The translations under genes were made by a program, and so were the position numbers. The notes beneath the pieces were generated by a model. That model was not told the origin of the DNA, ran no database searches, and was given only the letters and a program-made list of their open reading frames with translations. Shown here piece after piece: positions 19,971 to 21,514 of a stretch of DNA of 21,514 nucleotides (its first letter is position 1; every line of letters starts with the position of its first letter). Source of the stretch: Actinomycetota bacterium (lineage in GTDB: Bacteria > Actinomycetota > AC-67); assembly GCA_041658565.1 (NCBI GenBank), contig JBAZZY010000038.1, positions 1-21,514 of the forward strand. Direction: 5' to 3'.

Positions 19971-20966
19971 ATGAGAGTTTCCAGGATCGTAGCGAGCCTG
20001 TTTGTCGGGCTTCTCGCTTTCACGTGGGTTCCCGGATCTGCCGACACCCAGGCGCCGCCGAGACGAATCGTTGAGATGCGCGCGGGTGAGTTCGTTCCCT
20101 ACGCGATCCTCGCCCAGGTCAACGATGTGATCGTCTTTCGCGCCATGGCCGGGGGCGTCGACGTCGCCGCATACAAGAACGCCAACTTCGACTCGTCGTC
20201 GCAGTATCCCGCGGGGATGAGCCCGTACAACGAGTTCGAGTGGCAGTACACCGGTGGGGACGTGTACTTCCGTTCTCCGAAGAAATCGGAGTTGGATGCC
20301 GGTGGGAGCTGTACCGGGATGTGCGGGGTCATCACCGCCACGGCCCCCCAGGGGATGCCGGCGGCTCCGGCGATCACAAGTCCGACCGGTGCGGTCGCGT
20401 TGGATACGCACAGCGTGTCGATCGCCGGGACCGTGTCGGGCGCGACCAAGGCCATCCGGCTGCAGAAGGAGATCAAGAAGGACGAGTACCGGGATCTGTA
20501 CGTTCTGAAGTTCGAGGGGACGGGCGAGAACCGGTCTTGGGAGCAGACTCTCGAGTTCCCGAACGCCACATACACGATCCGCGCGATCGCAGTGCATCCG
20601 GGAGGCTTCTTCAGCGGCCCTTCGGTGCCGGTCACGTTCACGGTGGCGGGGCCGGACACGCAGAACCCGGTCGTGCAGGTGTCGTCCCCCAAGGACCCGT
20701 TGATTCTGGAGAGCCGACTGCAGATTTCCGGACGGGCGGTGGACGACGTCAAGATCGCGAGCGTGGCCATCACCGTTACCGACGACGTCACCGGCAGCGA
20801 GTCCACTCCCAGCGTTCGTCTGGAGGTGGACCCGGCGATGCCGAACAGCCTGCTGTTCTACGCGTCGTTGCCCCTTGGTCCCGGCTCGTACACCGTCGAG
20901 GCAGTGGCGACGGACACTTCAGGGAAGACCGGTGCGGCTTCCAAGAGCGTCATCATGGTTCTTTAG
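19971..20966 (+). CDS. secreted protein, cupredoxin-like N-domain plus Ig-like domains
   Basis: A 331-residue exported protein. A Sec signal peptide spans about residues 1-25 (VASLFVGLLAFTWVPGSA). The next 95 residues resemble a cupredoxin-like domain: VEMRAGEFVPYAILAQVNDVIVFRAM, and a C-terminal loop SCTGMCGVITATAP where copper ligands normally sit, although the usual His ligands are not obvious. Then come two Ig-like or Big-type domains: PAITSPTGAVALDTHSVSIAGTVSGA (from about 130) and NPVVQVSSPKDPLILESRLQISGRAVDD (from about 235). Probably cell-surface or extracellular; function unknown. ATG 19971 follows GTGAGG closely. A 14-bp hairpin terminator lies just after the stop. Confidence 0.68.
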   Translation: MRVSRIVASLFVGLLAFTWVPGSADTQAPPRRIVEMRAGEFVPYAILAQVNDVIVFRAMAGGVDVAAYKNANFDSSSQYPAGMSPYNEFEWQYTGGDVYFRSPKKSELDAGGSCTGMCGVITATAPQGMPAAPAITSPTGAVALDTHSVSIAGTVSGATKAIRLQKEIKKDEYRDLYVLKFEGTGENRSWEQTLEFPNATYTIRAIAVHPGGFFSGPSVPVTFTVAGPDTQNPVVQVSSPKDPLILESRLQISGRAVDDVKIASVAITVTDDVTGSESTPSVRLEVDPAMPNSLLFYASLPLGPGSYTVEAVATDTSGKTGAASKSVIMVL

Positions 20967-20979
20967 ATCCGAGTGATTT

Positions 20980-21010
20980 CCGGCGGCCCGCTCTTCGAGC
21001 GGGCCGCCGG
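20980..21010 (+). terminator. 14-bp perfect hairpin terminator
   Basis: CCGGCGGCCCGCTC (20980-20993) and GAGCGGGCCGCCGG (20997-21010) pair perfectly around TTC, 14 nt after the secreted-protein stop. No T-run follows. Like the hairpin at 18240, it fits actinobacterial U-less terminators. Confidence 0.78.
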
Positions 21011-21025
21011 TGCGTCTGCGCGCGG

Positions 21026-21055
21026 TTGTCGGATTGCCGCGCGCGCCGATAGCCT
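21026..21055 (+). promoter_or_regulatory. promoter for the acyl-CoA synthetase gene
   Basis: TTGTCG (21026-21031) and TAGCCT (21050-21055) are separated by 18 nt. The -10 ends 8 nt before GTG 21064, so the transcript may be leaderless. This is the only one of the leaderless candidates here with a plausible -35. Confidence 0.45.
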
Positions 21056-21063
21056 TCCGCGGC

Positions 21064-21514
21064 GTGAGCGATTACGCATGGACCCCGTCGCCCGAGTACG
21101 TCGATCGGGCAAACGTGACGCGCTTGATGCGCGCGCACGGTATCGAGACCTATCCCGAGTTGGTTCGCAAGTCCCAAGAGGACATCGAGTGGTTCTGGGA
21201 CGCGGTGGTTGCAGACCTTGGAATCGAGTTCTTTACGCCTTACCGAGCCGTGGTCGAAACGCCCAAGGGCATCCCTTGGGCGATCTGGTTTGGCGGGTCA
21301 ACGGTGAACTTGACCTACAACTGTGTGGACCGGCACGCCGCCCGCACGCCGGACCGGGTGGCGCTGGTGTGGGAAGGCGAGGACGGCGAGGTGCGTCGCC
21401 TGACCTATCACCAACTGAGCCACGAGGTCGACCGGCTTGCCAACGCCCTTCGTTCGCTTGGGGTGCGCTCGGGGGATGCGGTCGGCATCTACATGCCGAT
21501 GATTCCCGAGATCG
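21064..21514 (+). CDS. acetyl-CoA synthetase-type AMP-forming ligase, N-terminal part
   Basis: The gene runs off the window; the first 150 codons are present. The product begins with an acetyl-CoA-synthetase N-terminal (ACAS_N) domain: FWDAVVADLGIEFFTPYRAVV, WAIWFGGSTVNLTYNCVDRHAA, then RVALVWEGEDGEVRRLTYHQL leading into the AMP-binding domain (ALRSLGVRSGDAVGIYMPM). Enzymes of this type activate acetate or a related short acid to the acyl-adenylate and then acyl-CoA. The catalytic motifs lie beyond the window, so the acid substrate cannot be judged. GTG 21064 is preceded by a promoter-like pair and no Shine-Dalgarno sequence. Confidence 0.87.
   Translation, partial: MSDYAWTPSPEYVDRANVTRLMRAHGIETYPELVRKSQEDIEWFWDAVVADLGIEFFTPYRAVVETPKGIPWAIWFGGSTVNLTYNCVDRHAARTPDRVALVWEGEDGEVRRLTYHQLSHEVDRLANALRSLGVRSGDAVGIYMPMIPEI

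Overview
The window looks like chromosomal DNA from a high-GC actinobacterium, or a close uncultured relative. The evidence is a putative F420-dependent luciferase-like oxidoreductase, the phosphatase / DUF3090 / SCO1664-like gene trio typical of Actinomycetota, a DUF3152 secreted protease, hairpin terminators without U-tracts, and several probable leaderless promoters. This assignment is inferred from gene content only; no rRNA is present.

Positions 1 to about 7797 form an integron gene-cassette array that I assembled from the DNA itself. About a dozen attC-like sites separate short, co-oriented cassettes. Each well-preserved site has a left core, an L''/L' stem that usually carries one extrahelical base, a 5-nt spacer (4 nt at site A) and a right core of the G^TT type. 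The left core of a cassette is often the complement of that cassette's own first bases, as expected for excisable circles. No integrase gene is in the window, so from this sequence alone it is either the distal part of an integron or a CALIN (cluster of attC sites lacking an integrase). Cargo in order: a 5'-truncated EAL-CZB gene, a small membrane protein, hicB plus a nonsense-mutated hicA, a RimJ/RimL-type acetyltransferase, a ParE/RelE-like toxin-antitoxin pair with a PASTA-like membrane protein, a HIT protein, a DUF433-DUF5615 pair, a methyltransferase with a second acetyltransferase, a 55-aa membrane peptide, a Gdx/SugE-type SMR exporter, and two more membrane proteins. The last attC is cut in its central part by a degraded IS3-family remnant.

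Positions 7800 to 9500 are accessory but show no attC: the IS remnant, eroded sequence, a stand-alone CheB-like methylesterase and a short CDF-type cation transporter.

From about 9580 the sequence changes character. GCGCGC runs become very common and the genes look like core genome: LLM oxidoreductase, a small HExxH protein, a FIST sensor protein, a TPP riboswitch with thiC, the phosphatase/DUF3090/kinase-like trio as one tight operon, then on the minus strand a DUF3152 protease, a secreted Asp-box propeller and fumarase C. A secreted cupredoxin/Ig-like protein and the start of an acetyl-CoA-synthetase-type gene end the window on the plus strand. Two long perfect hairpins act as likely terminators behind fumC and behind the secreted protein.
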